A stretch of DNA of 20,463 bases, from positions 1 to 20,463 of the forward strand of contig CALFLU010000051.1 in the NCBI GenBank assembly GCA_937880125.1, in the 5' to 3' direction. Origin of the DNA: an uncultured Eubacteriaceae bacterium (GTDB lineage Bacteria > Bacillota > Clostridia > Eubacteriales > UBA1433). This document shows, one piece after another, positions 6,907 through 14,111 of this stretch (the first letter of the stretch is position 1; the number at the start of each line of letters is the position of its first letter). Below the pieces are notes generated by a model. The model did not search any database and was not told the DNA's origin. It saw only the letters and a program-made list of their open reading frames with translations. The translations under genes were made by a program, and so were the position numbers.

Positions 6907-7218
6907 ATGGAGTTAAAGCTGGGACTAAAAGTGCACGATGCAGACAATGTTGCCACGATTTTTGCCGAGGGCATTGAAAAAGGCGCAGAAATTGAAGTGC
7001 GTGACCAACACGGGCAAGCCCAAAGGATAGCCGTCTTAAACGATATCCCCTACGGGCACAAAGTGGCCATTGAAGACATTTCAAAAGATACGTTGATTAA
7101 AAAATACGGAGAAGAAATCGGCATTGCTTCTCACGATATCGTCAAAGGCGAACATGTGCATGTTCACAATTTAGACAGTATGCGCGGACGCGGCGATTTG
7201 GAAGGGGGCAGAAAATGA
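6907..7218 (+). CDS. UxaA-family lyase, small (SAF-domain) subunit
   Basis: The 103 residues form a single SAF-like beta domain as in the N-terminal part of altronate dehydratase and in SuyA of sulfolactate sulfo-lyase. Visible family motifs are IPYGHKVAIEDI (47-58), IKKYGEEIGIA (64-74) and GEHVHVHNLDSMRGRG (81-96). In fused relatives this domain precedes the catalytic domain; here it is a separate gene. It lies 43 bp after the racemase with a good GAAAGGAAG site, and its stop overlaps the next start by 4 bp, so the two lyase subunits are translationally coupled. The substrate cannot be told from sequence: altronate, galactarate-like sugar acids and sulfolactate are all handled by this family. 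Confidence 0.88.
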   Translation: MELKLGLKVHDADNVATIFAEGIEKGAEIEVRDQHGQAQRIAVLNDIPYGHKVAIEDISKDTLIKKYGEEIGIASHDIVKGEHVHVHNLDSMRGRGDLEGGRK

Positions 7219-8378
7219 ACTTTCGAGGATATGTCAGAAACGACGGAAAAGTAGGCTCACGCAATGTGGTTGCCGTCATTCCCAGTGTGGTTTGCGCCAA
7301 CGACGTGGCACAGGCCGTGGTGCGCCAGGTGCAGGGAACCGTGGGATATTTTCACCACCAGGGTTGCTGCCAGCTGCCGCCTGATCTGAAACGCGTCACA
7401 GACACGCTGATTTCTCTCGGGCTGAGCCCCAATGTGGGCGCGGTGCTGATTGTCAGCCTCGGCTGTGAGGGCACTGATCATGACAGAATGCTGAAAGAAA
7501 TTTCCGCTTCAGGCAAACCCGTGGAAATCATTCGCATTCAGCAGCTGGGCGGAACAAGCAGAGCCATACAGGCAGGCATTGACGCCGCACAGTCTTTGGT
7601 TTTAAAAATATCTTCTTTACAGCGCGAAGAGGTGGATTTATCCAACGTGGTCATGGCCATCAAGTGCGGCGGCTCGGATGCCACCAGCGGCATGGCTTCC
7701 AACTGCGTTATCGGCTATATTTCCGATAAACTCGTGGATTTGGGCGCCACGGTGGTCTTTGGCGAAACCACGGAGTTTATCGGCGCGGAACATTTGCTGG
7801 CGCGCAGGGCCGTGAGCGAGACGGTGGGCAACAAAATACTGGACATCGTGGAGCAAATGGAAAACAGGGCGCTGAGCGTCGGCTGTGATATGCGGGAAGG
7901 GCAACCCACCCCGGGCAATATCGCAGGGGGGCTTTCGAGCATTGAAGAAAAATCACTGGGTGCCATTGCCAAATCAGGCAGCCGTCCGATACAAGGGGTA
8001 CTCGATTACGCAGACAGAGTCACAGACCATAAGGGTCTTTGGATCAAAGACACCCCGGGCAGAGAACCCGAAATTTTGACGGGCATGGCCTGTACGGGAG
8101 CGCAGTTTATGTGCTTTTCCACAGGGCGCGGCGCGCCGCAGGGCTTTCCTTCGATGCCCGTGGTCAAAATATGCGGCAACCCCCTAACCTATGAACATAT
8201 GCAGCATGATATGGATATCAACGCAGGCAAAATTATCACCGGCGAAAAATCCATTGCCCAGGTGGGTGAGGAGACCTTTGCGATGATTATGCGCGTGCTC
8301 AACGGGGAAATGACGAAAAACGAAGCGCTGCAATATTTCGGTTCCATCGACATTCATGTGCTGGGTCCGGTGATTTAA
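7215..8378 (+). CDS. UxaA-family lyase, large catalytic subunit (altronate dehydratase / sulfolactate sulfo-lyase type)
   Basis: The 387 residues cover the whole large domain of the UxaA/GarD/SuyB family, whose members eliminate a beta substituent (water or sulfite) from a 2-hydroxy acid to give a 2-oxo acid, using an iron centre. Motifs seen: GYVRNDGKVGSRN (5-17), IPSVVCAND with C27, HHQGCCQ (47-53), LGCE with C84, KCGGSDATSG with C151, QPTPGNIAGGL (230-240) and FSTGRGAPQG (301-310). The length matches SuyB-type subunits. The gene starts inside the small-subunit gene (ATGA overlap) behind GAAGGGGG and ends just before a strong terminator, so it closes the operon. Pairing with a racemase suggests the lyase accepts only one C2 isomer. 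Confidence 0.9.
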   Translation: MNFRGYVRNDGKVGSRNVVAVIPSVVCANDVAQAVVRQVQGTVGYFHHQGCCQLPPDLKRVTDTLISLGLSPNVGAVLIVSLGCEGTDHDRMLKEISASGKPVEIIRIQQLGGTSRAIQAGIDAAQSLVLKISSLQREEVDLSNVVMAIKCGGSDATSGMASNCVIGYISDKLVDLGATVVFGETTEFIGAEHLLARRAVSETVGNKILDIVEQMENRALSVGCDMREGQPTPGNIAGGLSSIEEKSLGAIAKSGSRPIQGVLDYADRVTDHKGLWIKDTPGREPEILTGMACTGAQFMCFSTGRGAPQGFPSMPVVKICGNPLTYEHMQHDMDINAGKIITGEKSIAQVGEETFAMIMRVLNGEMTKNEALQYFGSIDIHVLGPVI

Positions 8379-8407
8379 TCGCATAAAATAGAGTAAGAAA
8401 TGAAACG

Positions 8408-8431
8408 GGCGGCAAATTTGCCGCCTTTTTT
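8408..8431 (+). terminator. Intrinsic terminator of the LarA-UxaA operon
   Basis: GGCGGCAAATTTGCCGCC is fully self-complementary and is followed by six T's. It lies 30 nt past the lyase stop codon. It may also stop the convergent ThpR transcript, though its minus-strand T-run is weaker. Confidence 0.88.
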
Positions 8432-8447
8432 ATATACTGCTATCTTA

Positions 8448-9005
8448 TTATTCCATCCGGTTTTCCTTAAGCAGCGGCATTTTCGCCAGCGGCTTATAAA
8501 GAAGTTTTCCGTTTTTTCGTTGAGACTCCATTAAGGTAATGTGGTTTACCGAAACCGTGACGGGTTTGGCGAAAGCGGCAAAGTCACTCTGTGAAAAGTG
8601 TGATGCCATCTTGCAGCGTCGGGCAAGGGTGATGTGCGGGAAAAAAGCTTTGGTATCATAGGGAATTTGTGCTTCAGTCAACTTTGCAGTCAGTGTGCCG
8701 TGTAGCTGTGTCAGCGCGGCATGGGGTGTTACAGGTAAAAAATATAAATCGCCGTCTCTTCGGCAAAATTTATCAAGGCCCGATAGACTTAAAGAGAAAG
8801 GCTCGCCGGCAGCATCACCCATCACCTCGAGAACAGCAGGCACGCGGGCAGGGGCAACTTCGCCTAAAAAGACGAGGGTCAGGTGCAGATTGTCCCTGGC
8901 CGTAAAGTTGCCGCCGCAGGACAGCGCCTTGAGGCGGCTGCCGAGTGCAGATAATTCTTGTTTTACCGATTCACAAAATTCAACGGCGATAAAAAGACGC
9001 AACAT
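8448..9005 (-). CDS. thpR: RNA 2',3'-cyclic phosphodiesterase (ThpR, 2H family)
   Basis: The 185-residue protein has the two HxTx motifs of the 2H phosphoesterase fold, HLTL at 41-44 and HITL at 124-127, about 80 residues apart as expected. The N-terminal LRLFIAVEF and the NLHLTLVFLGE stretch are characteristic of the former '2'-5' RNA ligase' LigT/ThpR group. These enzymes open 2',3'-cyclic phosphates on RNA ends. The protein is full length. The start has AAGGCGGG upstream. It is convergent with the lyase operon and functionally unrelated to it as far as can be seen. Confidence 0.88.
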   Translation of the reverse strand: MLRLFIAVEFCESVKQELSALGSRLKALSCGGNFTARDNLHLTLVFLGEVAPARVPAVLEVMGDAAGEPFSLSLSGLDKFCRRDGDLYFLPVTPHAALTQLHGTLTAKLTEAQIPYDTKAFFPHITLARRCKMASHFSQSDFAAFAKPVTVSVNHITLMESQRKNGKLLYKPLAKMPLLKENRME

Positions 9006-9070
9006 ACTTCCCGCCTTTCATTGGAATCATAGGGGGTAAAGAGCTCTTTGAACAGTAGAGACTGCCTTTG

Positions 9071-9099
9071 ATTGTACAAGAAAACGGCATGAATCGCAA
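9071..9099 (-). promoter_or_regulatory. Promoter of thpR
   Basis: Minus strand TTGCGA (9099-9094), 17-bp spacer, TACAAT (9076-9071), followed by a leader of about 60 nt. Confidence 0.55.
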
Positions 9100-9197
9100 G
9101 GAGCATCGCGCTTATCAAAGGTGATGGAGCAGATAAAATTTTGTGATATTCCATCAGTTTTCAAAGAGAATCCTCGTTAGAAAGGCCGAAAAAAAGA

Positions 9198-9854
9198 TCA
9201 CTTGGATTTTTTCTTGGAGAGAATTTGCATGGTATCGGCAATGTTTTCGTGATGCACAGCGGTGACATCAAAGCGAAACAGATAAAAAGTAAACTGTACA
9301 AGAAAACCGATGCCGAACACAGACAGCACGGTACCGATACCGATTTTGGCACCGAGCAGCCAACCTATGAGCAAGACAGAGCCTTCCAAAACCCCGCGAA
9401 TGGCGCCGATGGGCACTTTGGGCAGTCGTTTGCCCATGGCCACCATCAGCGCATCGCGCGGACCACAGCCCAATGCGGCGCTGATATAGTAATAACTGCC
9501 GATGCAGATTATAAACTGCCCGATTAGCAGCATGATAAGGCCGGGAACCCAGGCAGTCATTTTCGGAATTATGTTAAAAGAGGCGATGAGGTCGACAAAG
9601 TTGCCGATTAAGAGGGTATTGATAATCGTACCGAAACCGATTTTTTCTTTTAACAAAAAATCAATGATGAGAATGACAAAACCGGAGAGCACCACAATTT
9701 TGCCGAAAGACAGCCCTGTGGCATAGGACAGCCCCATACTGAAAGCTTCCCAGGGCGCAAGACCGATATTGGCCTGGATGGTCAAAAAGGAGCCCAGCGC
9801 CAATACGAATAATCCGAAAACGAGACGGAAGGTTCTGCGTGCGTATTGTTTCAT
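9198..9854 (-). CDS. YczE/YitT-like integral membrane protein
   Basis: The 218 residues form about five to six membrane helices. Two related motifs, NIGLAPWEAF near residue 30 and ALGCGPRDALM near 130, are typical of the YczE family (COG2364), in which a Gly-x-x-Pro-Trp/Arg-Asp element is repeated. Members are widespread in Bacillota and their transport or scaffold role is not settled. The C-terminus is a short polar, Lys-rich cytosolic tail (KKKSK). It has its own promoter at 9891-9919; the ribosome site (AAAGAAAGA) is modest. No clear terminator was found between it and thpR, which has its own promoter. Confidence 0.85.
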   Translation of the reverse strand: MKQYARRTFRLVFGLFVLALGSFLTIQANIGLAPWEAFSMGLSYATGLSFGKIVVLSGFVILIIDFLLKEKIGFGTIINTLLIGNFVDLIASFNIIPKMTAWVPGLIMLLIGQFIICIGSYYYISAALGCGPRDALMVAMGKRLPKVPIGAIRGVLEGSVLLIGWLLGAKIGIGTVLSVFGIGFLVQFTFYLFRFDVTAVHHENIADTMQILSKKKSK

Positions 9855-9890
9855 AGCCTGTATCTTTCTTTTGCGGACAGCGTTAGTTTT

Positions 9891-9919
9891 ACGATATAGA
9901 ATTTCTGAATAAAAGTCAA
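9891..9919 (-). promoter_or_regulatory. Promoter of the YczE-family gene
   Basis: Minus strand TTGACT (9919-9914), 17-bp spacer, TATCGT (9896-9891). Confidence 0.55.
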
Positions 9920-10011
9920 TGAAAGAATCAATGGCGCCAATGACGGATCGTTTTGCATAACAAAAACATCAAAGTTGACGAAGCGAACTAGCATGCTTCC
10001 TATGGGACAAA

Positions 10012-10037
10012 CAAAAATACCGCAGTAGCGGTATTTT
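10012..10037 (-). terminator. Intrinsic terminator of the SDR gene
   Basis: AAAATACCGC (10014-10023) pairs with GCGGTATTTT (10028-10037) around the loop AGTA. Read on the minus strand it ends in five T's, about 35 nt after the SDR stop codon. Confidence 0.8.
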
Positions 10038-10071
10038 GTATCATAACAGAAAAATTGTTGCCCGGGAAATA

Positions 10072-10842
10072 TCAGTCGTTCCAGGCAGCGGAAGGGTTTT
10101 GCGTGGCAAATTTGCCGCCTGTTACTTCTAGGCAGGTACCCGTAATGTAGGACGCATAATCGGAAGCCAAGAACAAGATGCCGTTTGCAATGTCATTGGG
10201 TGTGCCAAACTTTTGCAGCGGAATGACCGAGAGCATCTGGTCTCTGTTTTTTTCAATGGCGGCATGGTTGATATCGGTATGAATCACGCCGGGGATGTAG
10301 GCAACCACGCGAATGTTATAAGGCGCCAGCTCGGAAGCCAATGTTTTTGTCAGCGAACTTACCGCGGCTTTCGTCGCGGCATAGACGCCGGTGTTGACCG
10401 AGGGCATCAGGCTGGCAAAGGAGGAAGCGTTGATGAGCACACCGCCCTTTGTCATTTTTTCTTTCGCGATTTTCGCGCCGATATAGATGGATTTGACATT
10501 GACATTGAAGTATTGATCCCACATGTCTTCGGGGGTGTCGATGATTTTTGCGGAAGGGCCGATGGCCGCATTACTGACCCATACGTCAATGCCGCCGAGT
10601 GCCTTTTGAACATCATCGGCAAAGGCCATAAGCTGTTTGCTGTCACCCACGTCGCACACACCGCCGTATATCTTGGTGCCGAATTGCTTGAGCGATTCAA
10701 CCGCGCTGTTGAGCTTGTCTTCGCGGCGCGCGCAAATAGCCACGTTGGCACCGCTTTTCGCAAAGGCGGTTGCTGTTGCCAGGCCGATGCCTGCATTGCC
10801 GCCGGTGACGACGACGTTTTTATTTTGGAAAGAAATATTCAT
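10072..10842 (-). CDS. Short-chain dehydrogenase/reductase (classical SDR)
   Basis: 256 residues with all classical SDR elements: the cofactor loop TGGNAGIG (13-20), SNAAIG (90-95), catalytic S141, Y154 and K158 (YAATK), and PG at 184-185. CARRE at 38-41 places Arg rather than Asp after strand beta-2, which favours NADP(H). The C-terminus (SAAWND) is not one I recognise. Substrates in this family range from sugars to 3-oxoacyl chains, so none can be assigned. The start follows AAAGGAGATGA. It is a single-gene unit divergent from the GNAT gene, with its own terminator. A role in reducing an aldehyde or oxo acid from the nearby lyase/aldolase genes is possible but unproven. Confidence 0.9.
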   Translation of the reverse strand: MNISFQNKNVVVTGGNAGIGLATATAFAKSGANVAICARREDKLNSAVESLKQFGTKIYGGVCDVGDSKQLMAFADDVQKALGGIDVWVSNAAIGPSAKIIDTPEDMWDQYFNVNVKSIYIGAKIAKEKMTKGGVLINASSFASLMPSVNTGVYAATKAAVSSLTKTLASELAPYNIRVVAYIPGVIHTDINHAAIEKNRDQMLSVIPLQKFGTPNDIANGILFLASDYASYITGTCLEVTGGKFATQNPSAAWND

Positions 10843-10879
10843 GGTTCATCTCCTTTTGTTTGATGATAACGATGACAAT

Positions 10880-10888
10880 ATTATAGCA
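10880..10888 (-). promoter_or_regulatory. Extended -10 promoter of the SDR gene
   Basis: Minus strand TGC-TATAAT (10888-10880) with no good -35; about 35 nt of leader precede the SDR ATG. Confidence 0.5.
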
Positions 10889-10925
10889 CATGTCGTGTAA
10901 AGGAGGGAGCGGGATTTAAAATTTA

Positions 10926-10953
10926 TTGACATGAAAAAAGTCTGTTTTATAAT
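10926..10953 (+). promoter_or_regulatory. Consensus promoter of the GNAT gene
   Basis: TTGACA (10926-10931), 16-bp spacer, TATAAT (10948-10953): both hexamers are perfect consensus. Confidence 0.8.
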
Positions 10954-10994
10954 AAAAAACCATAGGGAAAAGATTTGTCAAAAAGGAAAACACA

Positions 10995-11438
10995 ATGGAG
11001 ATTATGCAACTGCAATTAAAAGACTATGAAGAGATTTATGAACTGTGGATGAACACGCCCGGAATGGGGTTGAACAATGTGGACGACTCGCAGGCAGGTT
11101 TTGAGCGGTTCTTGCGGCGAAACCCCACCACGTGTTTTGTGGCACGGCAGAATGAAAAAGCGGTCGGTGTGATTCTTTGCGGACACGACGGCCGCAGGGG
11201 ATATATTTATCACTTGGCCGTGCGAAAAAACAACCGCAGACAAGGAATTGCAACAGCGCTTGTGGCATCGGCAACAGAGGCGCTGCGCAGCGAAAGTATC
11301 CATAAGGTGGCGTTGGTGGTGTTTTCGAAAAACGAAGATGGCAACGCCTTTTGGGAGCAGGCGGGGTTTGAAGAGCGCAGGGATTTGACCTATCGCAACA
11401 AGGCGCTTGCGACAATTGAGCGAATAGATGTTGAGTGA
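10995..11438 (+). CDS. GNAT-family N-acetyltransferase (YpeA-like)
   Basis: 147 residues, one GNAT domain. The acetyl-CoA pyrophosphate loop is RRQGIATAL (81-89), preceded by the strand IYHLAV (71-76), and the C-terminal NAFWEQAGFEER (117-128) is the usual last motif. The GHDGRRGYIYHLAV stretch resembles the E. coli YpeA subgroup. The substrate (an amine on a small molecule or protein) is unknown. AAAGGA precedes the ATG and a perfect consensus promoter lies 41 bp upstream. No terminator is visible before the next gene, which has its own promoter. Confidence 0.88.
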   Translation: MEIMQLQLKDYEEIYELWMNTPGMGLNNVDDSQAGFERFLRRNPTTCFVARQNEKAVGVILCGHDGRRGYIYHLAVRKNNRRQGIATALVASATEALRSESIHKVALVVFSKNEDGNAFWEQAGFEERRDLTYRNKALATIERIDVE

Positions 11439-11491
11439 ATAACAAAGGGTTTTGTAAATATTGCGCAAAGACGTTTTTTTGGCCGAAAATA

Positions 11492-11500
11492 TGGTACAAT
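11492..11500 (+). promoter_or_regulatory. Extended -10 promoter of the acidic small protein
   Basis: TGG-TACAAT at 11492-11500 with no clear -35, 56 bp before the ATG. Confidence 0.5.
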
Positions 11501-11556
11501 ATCCTTAGACATGACACATTGAATTTGAACAAAATATAAAAACGGAGGGTGCTGAC

Positions 11557-11769
11557 ATGGCAGGAAAAAAAGCAAAAGTTGAAATTGATCTGGTAAAGGG
11601 CAAAATTGCTATTGAAGGATCGGAAGAATTTGTAGAAGATAATTTGGATATCGTTTTTGAATTCGCGGAAATGTACTATGAATGCTGCGAAGAGTGCGAC
11701 TGCTGGTGTGATGAAGACGAAGACGATGAAGATGATGAGGACGAAGAAGAGGAAGAAGACGAAGACTGA
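11557..11769 (+). CDS. Small Cys-cluster protein with a pure Asp/Glu tail
   Basis: A 70-residue protein I do not recognise. Residues 1-38 look folded (two short strands KVEIDL and KIAIEG, then an amphipathic helix from SEEFVEDN). Residues 43-51 carry five cysteines (C43, C44, C47, C49, C51), followed by 19 residues (52-70) that are only Asp or Glu. It is preceded by ACGGAGGGTG and an extended -10 promoter and ends in a strong terminator, so it is a genuine single-gene unit. The coding end is a GAR/GAY triplet-repeat-like tract. Metal binding is the obvious guess from the Cys cluster and acidic tail, but no function can be assigned. There is no signal peptide. Confidence 0.8.
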   Translation: MAGKKAKVEIDLVKGKIAIEGSEEFVEDNLDIVFEFAEMYYECCEECDCWCDEDEDDEDDEDEEEEEDED

Positions 11770-11814
11770 TTGCGCCAATAAGCAACGGCTGTGTGCTTTA
11801 TTTTAAAGAAAAAT

Positions 11815-11843
11815 AAACAAGACCCTGAGACGGGTCTTGTTTT
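11815..11843 (+). terminator. Intrinsic terminator after the acidic small protein
   Basis: A perfect 11-bp stem (AAACAAGACCC / GGGTCTTGTTT) with loop TGAGAC, ending in four T's. Confidence 0.85.
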
Positions 11844-11891
11844 GCGTATCCGGGAAGATTAAAAAACGTTTTGAGTATACTGAAAAAAGCA

Positions 11892-11921
11892 TTGTGGGTG
11901 AGGCATGAAATCCAGTATAAT
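11892..11921 (+). promoter_or_regulatory. Promoter of the carboxylesterase gene
   Basis: TTGTGG (11892-11897), 18-bp spacer, TATAAT (11916-11921). Confidence 0.55.
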
Positions 11922-11985
11922 AAAAAGAGAAAATAAAAAGCAGATAAAAAATTTTTAGATGAAACCCATCGGAAAGGAACTAAAA

Positions 11986-13482
11986 ATGACGATCAAAAAA
12001 GCCGTTACAGAAGGCGGTATTGTTTGCGGTGCAGAATCGCTGGATCAACGCATTACCACCTATAAGGGCATTCCCTATGCGGCACCCCCCGTGGGTGAAA
12101 ACAGGTGGAAGGCTCCGCGTCCCGTCCAAAAATGGGAAGGAGAAAAAATTTGCGACACCTACAGCAAAATACCCGTACAGCCCAAGCGAAAAGACGGCTT
12201 TTGGAAGCGGGAATTTTATCCGCTTGACCTGGCGCATTCCGAGGACTGTCTTTATTTGAATATTTGGACGCCCGCACAAAGCACGGAAGACAAGCTGCCT
12301 GTGTTTGTGTGGATTTACGGCGGCGGATTTGAGTACGGCTATTCAAATTCCATGTACATTGACGGTCATGCCTTCGCCAAACAGGGTATTGTGTTTGTCT
12401 CCGTCAATTATCGGGTGGGACTGCTGGGATTTTTTACCGATCCGCTATTAGATGCAGAAAACGAAGACGGCAATTCGGGTAACTGGGGGATTTGGGATCA
12501 AATTGCTGCGATTAAGTGGGTGCGGCGAAACATTGCTGCCTTCGGCGGAGATGCCGACAACATCACCATAGGCGGCCAGTCGGCTGGTGCCACCAGCGTG
12601 CAGATTTTGACGACAACGGCACTGACACAAGACGATATTGCCGGAGCCATCATGCAAAGCGGCGGCGGGTTTTATCCGTTTTTCGATTTTCCCTATCGCA
12701 CGAAAAAAGACATGCAAGCCAAGGCCTCGCTTAAAGAAATATTGGGCGTGGAAACCTTAGAGCAGGCACGCGAGTTGAGCGTTGAAGAAATTTTAGAAGG
12801 ACAGCGCCGTCTTTTGGAAAAAGATACGTTGGCCTATTTTCCGATTGTGGACGGCACCATCTTGAAGGAAGATATCAATGTCGCCGTCAAAGAAGGCCGT
12901 GTGCATAATATCCCTTATATCATCGGAAACACCAGTGAAGAACAAATGTTTCATATTGGTACGCCAAAAGAAAAATTTATCGAAAGCGCGCGCAAAAATT
13001 ATGGAGCGGATGCAGAAGAATACCTGGCGGCGGCGTCCACGGAAAATCAAGAAGCGTACGCGGCAATGCTCTTTGGTTTGATGAGCGAAAATTTGCAGCA
13101 AGGGGTCTATGACTTTGCCGAGTTCAGAGCGCAACAAGGCGGAAAAGACGTGTTTGTCTATGAATTTTCCAGGCGCCTGCCCGGAGAGGACAACATAGGC
13201 GCCATTCATTCGGCGGACTATTTTTATACTTTCCAGTGTCTGCCTTACAGTCGGCGCGATATGCGGGGTGTGGACTTTGAGCTGGCACGTGCGATGAACA
13301 AGTTTTGGGCAAACTTTATTAAGACGGCAAACCCCAACGGTGATGATCTGCCCCATTGGCCCGCCTATGAGCAATACAATCCGATGTATATGGATTTGGG
13401 CGAGTGGCAAGGCAAAAGGCCGATACGTTACAATCGACGACAGTTCATTCGAAGCAAGATTTTACAAAAGTTGAAAAAATAA
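11986..13482 (+). CDS. Type-B carboxylesterase (alpha/beta hydrolase)
   Basis: 498 residues from the ATG at 11986, chosen because GGAAAGGA lies just upstream; an in-frame ATG 27 bp earlier has no ribosome site. Family signatures are all present: YKGIPYAAPPVGENRW (26-41), SEDCLYLN (85-92), the oxyanion loop YGGGF (111-115), the nucleophile elbow GGQSAGA with S199, a candidate acid residue in NTSEEQ (315-320) and the catalytic His in GAIHSADY (H408). There is no signal peptide, so it is cytoplasmic. It should cleave carboxylic esters; relatives include p-nitrobenzyl esterase and carbamate hydrolases. The length is normal. It is a single-gene unit with its own promoter and a terminator directly after the stop codon. 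Confidence 0.92.
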   Translation: MTIKKAVTEGGIVCGAESLDQRITTYKGIPYAAPPVGENRWKAPRPVQKWEGEKICDTYSKIPVQPKRKDGFWKREFYPLDLAHSEDCLYLNIWTPAQSTEDKLPVFVWIYGGGFEYGYSNSMYIDGHAFAKQGIVFVSVNYRVGLLGFFTDPLLDAENEDGNSGNWGIWDQIAAIKWVRRNIAAFGGDADNITIGGQSAGATSVQILTTTALTQDDIAGAIMQSGGGFYPFFDFPYRTKKDMQAKASLKEILGVETLEQARELSVEEILEGQRRLLEKDTLAYFPIVDGTILKEDINVAVKEGRVHNIPYIIGNTSEEQMFHIGTPKEKFIESARKNYGADAEEYLAAASTENQEAYAAMLFGLMSENLQQGVYDFAEFRAQQGGKDVFVYEFSRRLPGEDNIGAIHSADYFYTFQCLPYSRRDMRGVDFELARAMNKFWANFIKTANPNGDDLPHWPAYEQYNPMYMDLGEWQGKRPIRYNRRQFIRSKILQKLKK

Positions 13483-13512
13483 AAAGAAGAGAGGAACCCT
13501 CTCTTCTTTTTT
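13483..13512 (+). terminator. Intrinsic terminator of the carboxylesterase gene
   Basis: AAAGAAGAGAGG (13483-13494) pairs with CCTCTCTTCTTT (13498-13509) around AAC and runs into six T's. It begins at the first base after the stop codon. Confidence 0.88.
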
Positions 13513-13638
13513 ATGGCCTATGGGTGTGACGGGAGAAAGTTTGTATAAAAATTTACAGTTTCGCAGTGCTGAAAACGTGATTTTTAAACACTGATTTGAA
13601 TGCAAAAAGAACATTTTTATTGTTTTGAAAACGAATAC

Positions 13639-13667
13639 TTGAAAAAACTGGAAAAACAAGTTATAAT
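13639..13667 (+). promoter_or_regulatory. Promoter of the zinc-ribbon protein
   Basis: TTGAAA (13639-13644), 17-bp spacer, TATAAT (13662-13667). Confidence 0.7.
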
Positions 13668-13708
13668 ATTTTATACAGAAAAAAGAAATCATTCATGGGA
13701 AGCGAGGG

Positions 13709-13975
13709 ATGGCTATGGCAGATAAGCCCTTTGTAAAAACAATGATTGACCATATGACCTGTGCAAAAGTGCTCACGGCAGCTGATGCGGATGAAGGCGC
13801 GCAGTGCCCTGTCTGTAAAAGCATGGGATTGTGGCATAAAACAGAGGTTGTCGAGGGAATGAGTGTATGCTATGTGCTGTGTCCTGATTGTTGTTATGCG
13901 GAATATGAGTGCATTGCCTTAAACGGCAGAAGTGTAGTGTTTGATTATGAAACAAGTAAATATAAAACAGAATAA
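13709..13975 (+). CDS. Small zinc-ribbon protein of unknown function
   Basis: 88 residues with two Cys knuckles, CPVC at 33-36 and CPDCC at 58-62, separated by 21 residues: a probable single zinc ribbon. Further cysteines are at 18, 54 and 68. There is no membrane segment or signal peptide. The start is either 13709 or the second ATG at 13715; GGGAAG fits the first, GCGAGGG the second. It is flanked by a near-consensus promoter and a perfect terminator, so it is expressed alone. Such ribbons often bind nucleic acid or a protein partner. I do not recognise the family. Confidence 0.78.
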   Translation: MAMADKPFVKTMIDHMTCAKVLTAADADEGAQCPVCKSMGLWHKTEVVEGMSVCYVLCPDCCYAEYECIALNGRSVVFDYETSKYKTE

Positions 13976-13990
13976 AAACAAAAAATCATA

Positions 13991-14013
13991 AAAAGCACCC
14001 GCGGGTGCTTTTT
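13991..14013. terminator. Bidirectional terminator between the zinc-ribbon and HD-domain genes
   Basis: AAAAGCACCCGCGGGTGCTTTT is fully self-complementary and ends in five T's on both strands. It lies 16 nt after the zinc-ribbon stop and about 100 nt after the convergent HD-domain stop. Confidence 0.85.
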
Positions 14014-14111
14014 ATAGTGTTTAACGTACAATCCAAAGCAGGAAAACAATTTTCGGCGCAACAATTTTTTTCGGGCTCTTCACTCGAAAAGCTGCCAATC
14101 GTGCGACAAAA

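Noticed and set aside
8963..9154. 63-codon minus-strand ORF upstream of thpR
   Set aside because: It overlaps the thpR promoter and start, has no ribosome site and no recognisable features.
10213..10863. 216-codon plus-strand ORF
   Set aside because: Antisense to the SDR gene, whose catalytic residues are all present.
11002..11778. 258-codon minus-strand ORF
   Set aside because: It runs antisense across two separate plus-strand genes and their promoter; the apparent hydrophobic N-terminus is the reverse of the Asp/Glu repeat.
11959..11985. Earlier in-frame ATG for the carboxylesterase
   Set aside because: It has no ribosome site, whereas the ATG at 11986 follows GGAAAGGA.
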